From positions 45,274 through 109,273 of the forward strand of contig JAMLJG010000008.1 in NCBI GenBank assembly GCA_023953695.1: a stretch of 64,000 nucleotides of DNA, written 5' to 3'. The translations under genes were made by a program, and so were the position numbers. This document shows positions 24,254 to 33,373 of the stretch, piece after piece. Below the pieces are notes generated by a model. It made no database searches. It saw nothing but the letters and a program-made list of their open reading frames with translations, and was not told the DNA's origin. The stretch comes from Kiritimatiellia bacterium (GTDB taxonomy: Bacteria > Verrucomicrobiota > Kiritimatiellia > CAIVKH01). Numbering within the stretch: the stretch's first letter is position 1; each line of letters starts with the position of its first letter.

Positions 24254-26032
24254 ATGGCGAACAAAGCCGAGTTGAATAGGCGAGTGGAGCGGGTCGGCAT
24301 TGGTGTTTCGCCGGGTGTCGTTACCGGGCCTGTCTTCCTGTTGACGACGGATGGCGACCGCTATGTCGAGCGCAGCATCAGCGAAGCCGAAGTTCCGCGC
24401 GAGGTGGCTCGGTTCGAGGACGCGCTGATTGCGACGCGCCGCCAACTGCATGAAGTTCAGCGGCAAGTTGGCGAGGCCATCGGCCGCGAGAATGCGAGCA
24501 TTTTTGATGCGCACCTGCTGGTCGTGGATGATCGCTCCCTGGTGGATGAAGTCGTGCGCGGCCTGTCGAGCTACAAGAAAAATGTCGAAACGGTGCTGCA
24601 CATCGTCTCCGAGCGCTACGTGCAGGCGCTGTTGCGTGTGGAGGACGATTATCTGCGGGAGCGCGCGGCGGACATTCGCGATGTCACGCGCCGAATCATG
24701 CGCAACCTCTCCGGGGTGAGCAGCAGCGCGCTGGCCACGTTGAGCCAGCCGTGCGTGCTGGTGGCCAAAGATTTGCCGCCTTCCGAGGCGGCGACGATTG
24801 ACAAGACCAAGGTGCTCGCCTTTGCCACCGATGTCGGCAGTCCGACTTCGCACACGGCGATCATGGCGCGCGCGCTGAATATTCCCGCCATCGTGGGGCT
24901 GCACGATATCAGCGTCCGCGTGTCGCGCGGCGATCCGGTGTTGATTGACGGCGGCAAGGGCGTGCTCATTGTTCATCCGAGCGAGGATGATTTGGAGAGC
25001 TACGGCAAGGTGGAGGCCTCGCGCCGATCTCTTCAGTCGAGCCTTGATGAACTGCGCGACGAGCCGGCTGAAACACTTGATGGCTATCACGTGCACTTGT
25101 CTTCGAATATTGAGCTGCCGACCGATGTAGATCAGGTGGTGGCCAGCGGCGCGTCGGGGATCGGGCTGTATCGGACGGAGTATCTGTTCCTGTCCCGCAA
25201 GGAGTTGCCCTCGGAGGATGAGCAGGCCGCCGTATATGAGCAGGTTGCGCGCCGCATGGCGCCGGCACACGTGATCATCCGCACGCTCGATCTCGGGGGC
25301 GACAAGTTTTTGTCGCTCGTGAAAATGCCGCAGGAGATGAATCCGTTTATGGGCTGGCGCGCGATTCGCTTTTGCCTTGCGCAGCCCGAGATTTTCAAGA
25401 CGCAGCTGCGCGCGGTGCTGCGCGCCAGCCACTTGGGCAATCTGAAGCTCATGTATCCGATGATCAGCAGCCTCGATGAGGTGCTGAAGGCGAACCTTCT
25501 GCTCGACGAGTGCAAGGACGAGTTGCGCGCGCAGAACATTCCGTTCGACGAGGAGATGGATGTCGGCATTATGATCGAGATCCCGTCGGCTGCGCTTACG
25601 GCGCATCTTCTGGCGCCGCATGTGGATTTCTTCAGCCTCGGCACAAACGATCTTGTGCAATACACCCTTGCTGTGGATCGCGTGAACGAGCGGATTGCCT
25701 ACCTCTATCAGCCCACACATCCCGCCATTGTGCGGTTGATCAAGAACGCGATTGATGTCGGCCATCAGCACGGCATCTGGACTGGCGCGTGCGGCGAGAT
25801 GGCGGGTAACCCGTTGATGGTGCCTCTGTTGATCGGTTTGGGTGTGGATGAGATTAGTGTCAGTGCGTCTGTGGTGCCGCTTGTGAAGCGGGTGATTCGG
25901 CGGTTGCGCTATTCCGAGGCGGAGCAGCTTGCCGATACGGTTTTGGCGTTGGAATCGGCCCATGAAATCACCGAAAAGTGTCGGGAACTCGTTCAGCGGC
26001 TGACCCCAGAACTTCTTGAACTGCTCGCCTGA
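24254..26032 (+). CDS. ptsI: phosphoenolpyruvate-protein phosphotransferase (enzyme I)
   Basis: A 592-residue enzyme I that takes phosphate from phosphoenolpyruvate onto a histidine (GSPTSHTAIMARALNIPAIVG, active His) and passes it to HPr. The PEP-binding barrel shows GASGIGLYRTEYLFL, RTLDLGGDK, MIEIPSAAL and SLGTNDLVQYTLAVDR, with GACGEMAGNP near the C-terminus. ATG 24254 is used. No EIIA, EIIB or EIIC gene occurs in the window, so the terminal phosphate acceptor is unknown. Confidence 0.95.
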   Translation: MANKAELNRRVERVGIGVSPGVVTGPVFLLTTDGDRYVERSISEAEVPREVARFEDALIATRRQLHEVQRQVGEAIGRENASIFDAHLLVVDDRSLVDEVVRGLSSYKKNVETVLHIVSERYVQALLRVEDDYLRERAADIRDVTRRIMRNLSGVSSSALATLSQPCVLVAKDLPPSEAATIDKTKVLAFATDVGSPTSHTAIMARALNIPAIVGLHDISVRVSRGDPVLIDGGKGVLIVHPSEDDLESYGKVEASRRSLQSSLDELRDEPAETLDGYHVHLSSNIELPTDVDQVVASGASGIGLYRTEYLFLSRKELPSEDEQAAVYEQVARRMAPAHVIIRTLDLGGDKFLSLVKMPQEMNPFMGWRAIRFCLAQPEIFKTQLRAVLRASHLGNLKLMYPMISSLDEVLKANLLLDECKDELRAQNIPFDEEMDVGIMIEIPSAALTAHLLAPHVDFFSLGTNDLVQYTLAVDRVNERIAYLYQPTHPAIVRLIKNAIDVGHQHGIWTGACGEMAGNPLMVPLLIGLGVDEISVSASVVPLVKRVIRRLRYSEAEQLADTVLALESAHEITEKCRELVQRLTPELLELLA

Positions 26033-26076
26033 TGGGAGTAGGGTCCCCCCTTGTTTCTAAACCAAAGGAGTAAGTT

Positions 26077-27255
26077 ATGTCCGTGCGCGATTTCGTATTC
26101 ACCTCTGAGTCGGTGACTGAAGGTCACCCGGATAAACTCTGCGACGGAGTGTCGGATGCCATTCTCGATGCACTGCTGAAGCAGGACCCCAAGAGCCGCG
26201 TCGCGTGCGAAACGCTGGCCAAGACGGGCATGATTGTCGTCGCGGGCGAAATCACCAGCAGCGCGGTGGTGGACTATGCGGCGATTGCGCGTGAGAAGGT
26301 TTGCCGAATTGGTTTCAACAATTCAGAAGTCGGTTTCGATGGAAACATATGCGCTGTTTTGGTGGCGCTGGACAAGCAGTCTCCCGACATTGCGCAGGGT
26401 GTGGATGCGAAGAAGGTGTCGGGCAAGGCCACGGCTGAGCAGGGCGCTGGCGATCAGGGCATGATGTTTGGTTATGCATGCGATGAGACGAAAGAGCTCA
26501 TGCCGATGCCGATCATGCTCGCGCACAAACTTACCCGCGGGTTGGCCAAGCTGCGCCGAAATGGCGGGCTTCCGTTTGTCCGTCCGGATGGCAAATCGCA
26601 GGTTAGCGTGGTGTATGAGAACGGCCGCCCCGTTCGTGTGGACAACGTGGTCATTTCGACGCAGCACGCGCCGGAGGTGAGTCACAAGAAGCTCCGCGAG
26701 GCGATCATTGAGACGCTGATCGAGAAGATTGTTCCGAAGCACCTGATCGCCAAGCAGACCAAGTTTTATGTGAACCCGACGGGTCGCTTTGTCACTGGCG
26801 GACCGCAGGGCGACTGCGGGTTGACGGGGCGCAAGATCATTGTGGACACCTATGGTGGAATGGGTCGTCATGGCGGTGGCGCGTTCTCCGGCAAGGATCC
26901 GTCGAAGGTGGACCGCAGCGCTGCCTATATGGCGCGCTATGTCGCCAAGAACATTGTCGCCGCGGGCTTGGCGCATCGCGCGGAAGTGCAGCTCGCCTAT
27001 GCCATTGGCTATCCGGAGCCGGTTTCCGTGTTGGTGGACACCTTTGGCACGGGCAAGATGGAAGAGGCGCGCATTGCCAAGGCGGTGCGCAAGGTGTTCG
27101 GTTTGAAGCCCGCGCAGATCGTCGAGCAGCTCGACTTGCTCCGTCCGATCTACGAGGCGACCTCGGCGTATGGCCATTTTGGTCGCACGGAGGATCTCCA
27201 CAGCTTCACGTGGGAGCGCACGGACAAGGCCGAGGCGTTGAAGTCGGCGATCTAA
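26077..27255 (+). CDS. metK: S-adenosylmethionine synthetase
   Basis: A 392-residue MetK making S-adenosylmethionine from methionine and ATP. The N-terminal [28 protein letters not shown] and [19 protein letters not shown] are diagnostic. AAAGGAG sits seven bases before the ATG. It is 44 bases after ptsI with no riboswitch-sized leader, and it ends at a strong terminator. Confidence 0.98.
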   Translation: MSVRDFVFTSESVTEGHPDKLCDGVSDAILDALLKQDPKSRVACETLAKTGMIVVAGEITSSAVVDYAAIAREKVCRIGFNNSEVGFDGNICAVLVALDKQSPDIAQGVDAKKVSGKATAEQGAGDQGMMFGYACDETKELMPMPIMLAHKLTRGLAKLRRNGGLPFVRPDGKSQVSVVYENGRPVRVDNVVISTQHAPEVSHKKLREAIIETLIEKIVPKHLIAKQTKFYVNPTGRFVTGGPQGDCGLTGRKIIVDTYGGMGRHGGGAFSGKDPSKVDRSAAYMARYVAKNIVAAGLAHRAEVQLAYAIGYPEPVSVLVDTFGTGKMEEARIAKAVRKVFGLKPAQIVEQLDLLRPIYEATSAYGHFGRTEDLHSFTWERTDKAEALKSAI

Positions 27256-27283
27256 AAATCATTCTGCTTGTGGCAGAGAACAG

Positions 27284-27315
27284 ACGGGGCGACCGCAGGG
27301 TCGCCCCGTTTTTTC
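27284..27315 (+). terminator. intrinsic terminator of metK
   Basis: An 11-bp perfect stem (ACGGGGCGACC / GGTCGCCCCGT) with a GCAG loop, followed by seven T. It closes the long + strand run that starts at kdsA. Confidence 0.93.
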
Positions 27316-27340
27316 TTATGGGTGGAGCGGGTTGAGGGCG

Positions 27341-27386
27341 CGGTGCACGGGTGGCCCGTGCACGTGCTGCAGCGGGGCCGCGCGCT
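27341..27386. repeat. 46-bp direct repeat, copy A
   Basis: Identical over 46 bases to 28059-28104. It contains the palindrome GTGCACGGG-TGG-CCCGTGCAC and a GC-rich tail. It ends one base before the stop codon of the truncated DUF4143 gene. Confidence 0.9.
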
Positions 27387-27965
27387 TCATTTCGCTTCCG
27401 CAAATGAGTTCAACAGCTCATAGAGGCGCGTCCACGGTCCGATTTCAATGGATTCAGCCCCTCGAATGGTTTCCTCGGCAAAGGAGAGAACGGCACCGCG
27501 TGCGCGCGGGAACAAAGCGAACTGTCGTTTCATGACGGCAGCATCATCCGGGGAGGGCGTTTTAGAGAGCTTAATTTCCAGAAGCAGGAATTTCTGTGCG
27601 GATTCCACCACGACATCTATCTCCTGCTGGTTGGAGTCGCGGTAGAAATACAATTCGAATGGCCCTCGCGTGTGACAGCGCAGCTTCAGCGCTTCCGTCA
27701 CGATGAAGTTCTCAAAAAATGCACCCGCCATCGGTCCCGCACGCAGCGTGTCCGCATCGGGATATCGGAGCAAGTAGGACAGAAGGCCCGTATCGAGAAA
27801 GTAGAGCTTTGGGCTCTTGATCACCCGCTTGGCAATGTTCCGATGATACGGCCGTAGCAAATAGACAATCCGCGAACTTTCCAGCAGAGAGAGCCACCGT
27901 TTCGCCGTCGGGAAGCTGATCCCGCACGCATGGTTCTTTCCGTGCTGACAGGGTGTTATGCGTTT
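27387..27965 (-). pseudogene. truncated DUF4143 AAA ATPase (C-terminal part only)
   Basis: The continuous frame from 27965 to 27387 encodes the C-terminal half of a DUF4143-type ATPase: GISFPTAKRWLSLLESS, YHRNIAKRVIKSPKLYFLDTG, then the restriction-endonuclease-like YFYRDSNQQEIDVVVE and LLLEIKLSKTP. Full-length members (about 380-450 residues) have an N-terminal P-loop AAA domain. Here the frame meets a TGA at 27968-27966 and no Walker motif is found upstream, so about half the gene is missing. An in-frame ATG at 27860 could give a 157-residue product. The fragment lies between the two identical 46-bp repeats, which suggests rearrangement or deletion. Confidence 0.75.
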
Positions 27966-28058
27966 TCAATCCAAAATATCGAAAATGCATAGAAGCTCCG
28001 TAGCGCGTTGATGTCAGGCTGGTTGCGTTCATGCAAACACACTGGTCTTTCCTCGGGC

Positions 28059-28104
28059 CGGTGCACGGGTGGCCCGTGCACGTGCTGCAGCGGGGCCGCG
28101 CGCT
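28059..28104. repeat. 46-bp direct repeat, copy B
   Basis: Identical to 27341-27386. Its last two bases are part of the stop codon (CTA on +, TAG on the coding strand) of the GT87-like gene. The 93 bases between the pseudogene frame and this repeat hold no recognisable gene. Confidence 0.9.
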
Positions 28105-29449
28105 AGGCGGGATCGTGTTGAGGGGTGGTCGAAGGGCTGCGAGCTTGGAGCCAATGTGCGGTGCAGAGTGTGGCGAAGACGGACAAGGCCATAAAGAGAT
28201 AGGGCGAGTACTCGAAGACTTGGCGTTTGTAGTCGTCGGGTGCGATGTGAAGGAGGGTGATTCCGAAAAAGGAAAATACGAGCAGCTTCAAGGAAATGCG
28301 GGCGAGGCGCGGGGTTGTGTTGGGGAGCAGGGCGTATTTCGCGAGGACAGCAAGCGGGAAAATCAGCACGACGTAGTAGTGCTTCCACGAGGTTGGCGGG
28401 AGCATGGCCCAGCAGAGCATGTAGAGCGCGAATGTCGCGTGGTCGGCTGCAGGGTCGCGGTGTCGGTTGGAGCGGAGTGTGAAGAGAATAGTGGACAGCA
28501 CGACGAGAGCGATGCTCGCCCAGATGGCCCAGAAGACGGGGTCTGAAGGGTCGGAGAGGAAGGGCGGCGGGCGCTGCCAATCGAAGATGCGATACCACAG
28601 CGCGGAGAGGGATTGATGGCCCCAGTCCGAGATGTCGTAGATCGTCTGCTGCTGTCGGTTCACCGAGAGCCAATCCTTCAGGACGGTATCATAGGCGTTG
28701 CGGAAATATAGAATCGGCAAGAGGAGCAAGAGCGAGAGCCACGCGATTGCGCCAAGAGGTGTTCGCAGGCGGCGGCGCAGGAGGTAAAAGCCAAGAAAGA
28801 TGATGGGGAAAGGCTTGATTAGGAGAGAACCTGCCAAGCTGAGGCCAGCGAGGAGTGGCTTATCGCGTTGGTCGAGATAATAGGACAGGAGCACCAAGAA
28901 CATCATGAGGGGCGTGGTTTGTCCGTTGAGCGCGTTGTAATAGGCAAAATGCCACATCGGTGCGATGGCGAGCACCCAGTATCCTCTTGGCAATGAGGTG
29001 CTGCGGGGCGCGCCAAAAAGAATGCGGCGCGAAAGCATCCATGAGCCGATCAACGCGGCCCAAGAGCACAAATACCAGAGGGATCGGATCAAGGGATCGG
29101 GAAGGACGTCGAGCGGAGCGAGAAGGAGCGCGAATGTCGGCGAATAGACGTAGGCGGGGCCTTTGGGGTTTCCGGCATAGAGCGGTTGTCCTGCGCCAAT
29201 GTGGTTCACGACAGAAAGAACGGGGCCAAAATCGCCGTGCTTGCCGCGCCATCCCACGCGAGCGCTCTCCGCCAAGATGATGATGGCGAAGAGGGGCGCA
29301 AAGGTTCGGCCATGCTTTGACAAGAATGCGGCGACTCTTTGCGCGCAGAAAATTGTGCAGCGTGTGAGGCCGGACGATTCCGTTGATTGCAAAGAAGGCT
29401 TACGCTTGGAGTTGCTCACTCGGAGGAGAGTAGATTTGACCGCGCGCAA
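28103..29449 (-). CDS. GT87-like polytopic membrane glycosyltransferase (DUF2029)
   Basis: A 448-residue protein with about ten hydrophobic helices. After the first helix come a periplasmic loop with two acidic residues (FGPVLSVVNHIGAGQPLY) and PAYVYSPTFALLLAPLDVLP, the pattern of GT-C fold GT87/PimE-type mannosyltransferases that use polyprenyl-phosphate sugars. Such a donor could come from the enzyme at 9018-9785, which is inference. The start may lie later than 29449, because the first 40 residues are basic and polar. The gene ends in a 46-bp repeat. Confidence 0.75.
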   Translation of the reverse strand: MRAVKSTLLRVSNSKRKPSLQSTESSGLTRCTIFCAQRVAAFLSKHGRTFAPLFAIIILAESARVGWRGKHGDFGPVLSVVNHIGAGQPLYAGNPKGPAYVYSPTFALLLAPLDVLPDPLIRSLWYLCSWAALIGSWMLSRRILFGAPRSTSLPRGYWVLAIAPMWHFAYYNALNGQTTPLMMFLVLLSYYLDQRDKPLLAGLSLAGSLLIKPFPIIFLGFYLLRRRLRTPLGAIAWLSLLLLLPILYFRNAYDTVLKDWLSVNRQQQTIYDISDWGHQSLSALWYRIFDWQRPPPFLSDPSDPVFWAIWASIALVVLSTILFTLRSNRHRDPAADHATFALYMLCWAMLPPTSWKHYYVVLIFPLAVLAKYALLPNTTPRLARISLKLLVFSFFGITLLHIAPDDYKRQVFEYSPYLFMALSVFATLCTAHWLQARSPSTTPQHDPA

Positions 29450-29500
29450 ATACTAGCCCAGACCGGATTGCTGTGTGCGGTTTTGGCGTCGAGCGGTGGC

Positions 29501-30598
29501 TTACTTGCGTGTTTTTCGCGTGGTGACCCAGGTGTGAATGTCGGCGACGGTGGCGGACCACTCTTTCGATTCGCGCTCGGCGCAGAATCGGTCGAAGAAG
29601 GAGAGGAGCGCCTCTTTGAAGCGGTCAATGAACTGCATGCGTTCTTGAAACTTGCTGATGGCGTCAAGCTTCTCGCCCTCTGGGAGTTTTAGGCCGCGAA
29701 TGACGAAGGAGGGGCCGTCGAATGTGCAGGTCCAGGATTCTTCGCCGCAGGCGAGGGTGAGTTTGGCGCGTCGCAGTTTTTTCCCGGCGAGGAGCGACGC
29801 TTTTGCTTCCGCACTGAGACGAGGTTCTCCGCGGCGGACAACCATTTCGTGGGCGCCGCTTCCTTCCATAATGAATGTAAGCGGGCCCTCGATCATGACG
29901 GCCCAGTCGCCGAGGCCTTTAAGCTTGAGCATTCCGCCCCGCGCTTCGGCGATGAACCAGAGCCATGTCAGGAAGTCGAGGCCGGGATCGTTGATGACGG
30001 ACTCGGGCTCGGCTTCGGGGGAGAAGGCGATGGGGTCCCAGTCGCGGATGCTGCGATTGCGGCGCTGGAGGGAGGCGGTTTCGGGGAGAACGGGGACGCC
30101 GCCGAAGCCGATGACTTGCGAAAATGCGATCTGGAGCGCATCGAGCTGTTTGTCGTTCAGGGCGGAGGTGTAGAGGAGGCGGGCGACGTGGTCGTGAAGG
30201 AGTGCGATGCCGCGGAGCGTGGGGGGCATGGTGGGGAGCAGGCGCTCGGAGATTTGTTCGCGAATTTCGCGCCGGACCGTTTGGCTGATGCGTTCGAGGT
30301 TGTGGGATTGAATATAGGCCAGTTCTTCCATCCGACATTCGGCGCGGAGCAGGGCTTCGGGTATTTTCCGCTCGGCCTGCATGAGGGCGAGTCGAAGGAA
30401 GCCGGCGTAGCGAGCGGTGTCATCGGTGATGTTGCGGTCGAGGAGGTGCCGACCGGTGACCCAGCCGCTGATGATGTCGGTGCCGAGCGTGTCTATGGGC
30501 GGAGCCGCGTGTCGGGCGAAACGCTCAATGGCGTCGGGAGGCAACTCGCGAGGCAGATAGAGCATGCGAAAACTTACGGATCCACTTTCAAAAGACAC
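29501..30598 (-). CDS. RdgC-like recombination-associated protein
   Basis: A 365-residue protein starting MSFESGSVSFRMLYLPREL, a pattern seen in RdgC-like proteins outside gammaproteobacteria. The central region (KIPEALLRAECRMEELAYIQ... REIREQISERLLPTMPPTLRGI, then DKQLDALQIAFSQVIGF) follows the RdgC order. FLTWLWFIAEARGG matches the FLTWLW motif of the family. RdgC forms a ring around DNA and modulates RecA. Similarity to E. coli RdgC is low by eye, so the call is tentative. No recombination gene is adjacent. Confidence 0.55.
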   Translation of the reverse strand: MSFESGSVSFRMLYLPRELPPDAIERFARHAAPPIDTLGTDIISGWVTGRHLLDRNITDDTARYAGFLRLALMQAERKIPEALLRAECRMEELAYIQSHNLERISQTVRREIREQISERLLPTMPPTLRGIALLHDHVARLLYTSALNDKQLDALQIAFSQVIGFGGVPVLPETASLQRRNRSIRDWDPIAFSPEAEPESVINDPGLDFLTWLWFIAEARGGMLKLKGLGDWAVMIEGPLTFIMEGSGAHEMVVRRGEPRLSAEAKASLLAGKKLRRAKLTLACGEESWTCTFDGPSFVIRGLKLPEGEKLDAISKFQERMQFIDRFKEALLSFFDRFCAERESKEWSATVADIHTWVTTRKTRK

Positions 30599-30718
30599 GG
30601 CGAAATCTCCTGGATGGCAAAGAGGCGTGAATACTCTGTGGGGCGCGCGGCGTCAATGGCAGAGGGAAATATTCCGCAGCGCGCGACGCGTTGTGTGATG
30701 GGCGAGCGTGGGTGCGTG

Positions 30719-31993
30719 CTATTCCTTATGCCAAACGAGGCGGCCTTGAAGGAAGGTGGCAATGGCGCAACCGTAGAGCGTGTGTCCGGCGAATGGGGTG
30801 TTGTGGGATTTGGTCGCGAGGTCGTTGGGGTGGACGATCCACGGCGTTTCGACATCGAGCACGGCGATATCTGCGATGCTGCCGGGTGCGAGGGTGGGGG
30901 TGGGGCGGCTGATGATGCGCGCAGGTTCGAGGGTCCAGCGCCGGAGCCAATCGAGCGGGGTCAATTTTCCCGTACGGACGAGGTGCGTCCACGTGATGCC
31001 GACCGCGGTTTCGAGTCCGACGATTCCGAATGGCGCTTTGAGGAAGCCGCGGGCTTTTTGCGCGGCGCTATGCGGCGCGTGATCGGTGGCAAAGCAGGAG
31101 AGAGTTCCATCCAGAAGCGCCGATTCGAGCGCATCGCGATCGTCGCGGGAGCGAAGGGGCGGGTTCATCTTGAAGCTGGTGTTGTTGGGGTCCACATCTT
31201 CATCGCAGAGGGCAAGGTGGTGGGGCGTGAGTTCGCCGGTGACCTTGATGCCGCGCCGGCGCGCCGCGCGGATGAGTTCTGCGCCGACTCGAGAGGTGAC
31301 GTGCTGAATGTGGAGGGAGGCGCCGGTGGCCTCCGCGAGTTCGATGTCGCGCTTGATGATTCGCTCTTCGGCGAAGGTGGGAATGCCGGGAAGACCGAGT
31401 CGCTTGGAGGCGGCGCCTTCGTGCATGACGCCGCCCTGTAGCTCGATGAGGCGATCTTGCGCATGATCCATAACGGTGCGATTGAGATCGCGCGCGATGT
31501 CCATGGCGCGGCGCATGAGGCCGTCGTCTTGTACCGTGGCGCCGTCGTCGGTGAATGCGATGGCGCCTGCTCCGACGAGCGCGGCGAGGTTGGTCAGCTC
31601 CTCGCCCTTTCGGCCTACCGTGATGGCGCCGCTGGGCAGGACGCGAGTGAGTCCCACCTCTTCGCCGCGCCGCACGACATAGGCGACGGTTTCAGCGGTG
31701 TCGTGAGGGGGGCGCGTGTTGGGCATGGCGACGATGGTGGTGAAGCCGCCGCGCGCGGCGGCGCGCGAGCCGGTTTCAATCGTTTCGCTCTCTTCGCCAC
31801 CGGGTTCGCGGAGGTGCACGTGGATATCCGTCAAGCCGGGGACCACGAGTTTGCCGCGCACATCCAATTCGCGCGCGTGGGGCGGGGGAGCGGCGACAAT
31901 ATGCCCATCGGCGATGAAGAGGTCGCGTTGTTCGTCTATTCCGGCGGCAGGATCGAGCGCGCGGCCGTTTCGCAAAATGAAGGAAGTCGTCAT
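30719..31993 (-). CDS. pyrC: dihydroorotase
   Basis: A 424-residue class I dihydroorotase, the third step of de novo pyrimidine synthesis. Zinc ligands are in GLTDIHVHLREPGGEE. MPNTRPPHDT, LHIQHVTSRVGAELIR, GELTPHHLALCDED and CFATDHAPHSAAQK follow in family order. The length and the NPPLRSRDDRDAL motif separate it from dihydropyrimidinases, so it should not be taken as the missing enzyme of the nearby pyrimidine catabolic cluster. No other pyr genes are adjacent. Confidence 0.93.
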   Translation of the reverse strand: MTTSFILRNGRALDPAAGIDEQRDLFIADGHIVAAPPPHARELDVRGKLVVPGLTDIHVHLREPGGEESETIETGSRAAARGGFTTIVAMPNTRPPHDTAETVAYVVRRGEEVGLTRVLPSGAITVGRKGEELTNLAALVGAGAIAFTDDGATVQDDGLMRRAMDIARDLNRTVMDHAQDRLIELQGGVMHEGAASKRLGLPGIPTFAEERIIKRDIELAEATGASLHIQHVTSRVGAELIRAARRRGIKVTGELTPHHLALCDEDVDPNNTSFKMNPPLRSRDDRDALESALLDGTLSCFATDHAPHSAAQKARGFLKAPFGIVGLETAVGITWTHLVRTGKLTPLDWLRRWTLEPARIISRPTPTLAPGSIADIAVLDVETPWIVHPNDLATKSHNTPFAGHTLYGCAIATFLQGRLVWHKE

Positions 31994-32132
31994 GGGTGCA
32001 GCATTTCCAAGGAAACGCGCGAAACGCCAGCGAAATGTTCGAGGAGTGAAAGTTAATTGAAAAGAGCTTTGCCGTTGCCTCTTTTTGCGATTCTCGGCAA
32101 GGTGTCGCTATCTTTTTACGGGAGAGGCTTCG

Positions 32133-33320
32133 ATGCGTTGGATCGGTTCATTGTTGGGATTGAGCGCGCTAGCGGCGTTGGTGGCGGGGATCGGATGTAC
32201 AGCCGTTCGGCCCGATGCCACACGGCCCGCGGCGACGGTTTCGGTGAAGTCCAGCGCGACTTCCTCGCCGGACGATTTGCGGGTGCAGCTTTCGGAGGCG
32301 CGTTTGGAGCAGGAGCGGCTGGAGCGCGAGTTGGCGCAGTCGCGCGATGATTTGTATCGCACTGCACTGGCGCTCAAGGAGATTAAGGTGCGACTCGAAG
32401 AGGTGACCGTCTATGCCGTGACAAACGCGGCGCGGATGGTGGCGATTGAGCGACAGCTCGGAGCGGTGCGTCGCGCGGCGGCGGGTGGCGGCAGCGAACA
32501 AGTGAAGGCCTTGCGCGCGGTGCTCGAAAATGAAAAGCAGGCACAGCAGCGCCTGGAGGCACTTGTCGCGGAGCGCGACCGAGAGGTGCGGGATTTGCGT
32601 GCGGCTGTTCGAGCGAATGAAGCCGAGCTGGAGCGGCGGACCCGTGGCGTGGCCGATGGGAAAGACCACGCCGCTACGTCACCGCCACAGGCGCGTGTTG
32701 TTGCAACGCCCGCTCCACCTGCAGCCCTGGCGCCCGCGTCCGCCGCGGGTGCCACCACGGTTTCGGTTTATCGCCTCGTGGTTGAGGGGAATCGCGCGCT
32801 GAAGACCGGGAATGTGGCTCGGGCTCGTGCGTTGTTCGAGCGCGCGCGGACGCGGGAACCGAATTTATCCGGCGCGTTGCTCGGGTTGGCTGCGATTGCC
32901 TATCAGGTGAATGACCTTGCCGAGGGGCGTCGTCTCGTGGAGAACGTTTTGAGTCAGGACAAGCAGAATGCGCAGGCGCTGGGCTTGCGCGGAATGATTC
33001 GCTGGCGCGAAGGCGACGTGAAGGACGGCGTGCGGGATTGTGCGCGCGCGGTAGATTTGGATCCGAACGATCCGCTGCTGCGCAAGTTTTATGGCATCAC
33101 GCTGCACGCGCGCGGACAGAATCGCGACGCCATTCGCGAAATGCGGAAGGCGGTGGCGATGGACCCGTCGGACGCGGAGGCCCAATTGAATCTCGCCATT
33201 TTGCTCGCAACGGATTCGCGCCCGGCGCTGGACGAGGCCCGTTCCTTTTATGAAAAGGCGTTGGCCGCAGGCGTCGCGCGCGATTCGGCGCTCGATACGA
33301 TTCTGGGACTCTCCCCCTAG
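32133..33320 (+). CDS. TPR-containing lipoprotein
   Basis: A 395-residue lipoprotein with lipobox VAGIGC. Residues 45-180 are a long coiled coil (RVQLSEARLEQERLERELAQ and onward to RAAVRANEAELERRTRG), then an Ala/Pro-rich linker. The C-terminal half holds four TPR units (VEGNRALKTGNVARARALFERA, LGLAAIAYQVNDLAEGRRL and others). GGGAGAGG eight bases upstream supports ATG 32133. It is probably an envelope scaffold similar in plan to YbgF-type proteins; the partner is unknown. Confidence 0.82.
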   Translation: MRWIGSLLGLSALAALVAGIGCTAVRPDATRPAATVSVKSSATSSPDDLRVQLSEARLEQERLERELAQSRDDLYRTALALKEIKVRLEEVTVYAVTNAARMVAIERQLGAVRRAAAGGGSEQVKALRAVLENEKQAQQRLEALVAERDREVRDLRAAVRANEAELERRTRGVADGKDHAATSPPQARVVATPAPPAALAPASAAGATTVSVYRLVVEGNRALKTGNVARARALFERARTREPNLSGALLGLAAIAYQVNDLAEGRRLVENVLSQDKQNAQALGLRGMIRWREGDVKDGVRDCARAVDLDPNDPLLRKFYGITLHARGQNRDAIREMRKAVAMDPSDAEAQLNLAILLATDSRPALDEARSFYEKALAAGVARDSALDTILGLSP

Positions 33321-33373
33321 TTTGCGCTCTTGATTTGCGCGCGAGGACGTTCGAGACTCGACGCGGTTTCACC

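Noticed and set aside
26033..26076. A SAM riboswitch before metK
   Set aside because: The gap is only 44 bases and contains no paired elements of the right size.
27341..28104. The repeats as a CRISPR array or transposon ends
   Set aside because: Only two copies 672 bases apart, no spacer pattern, direct not inverted orientation, and no transposase between them.
28029..28673. A 214-codon minus-strand frame running through the second 46-bp repeat
   Set aside because: Arg/Pro/Leu-rich, in a different frame from the polytopic GT87-like protein that occupies the same DNA.
30719..31993. The amidohydrolase as the missing dihydropyrimidinase of the catabolic cluster
   Set aside because: Motifs and length fit class I dihydroorotase, it is on the opposite strand, and it is separated from the cluster by two unrelated genes.
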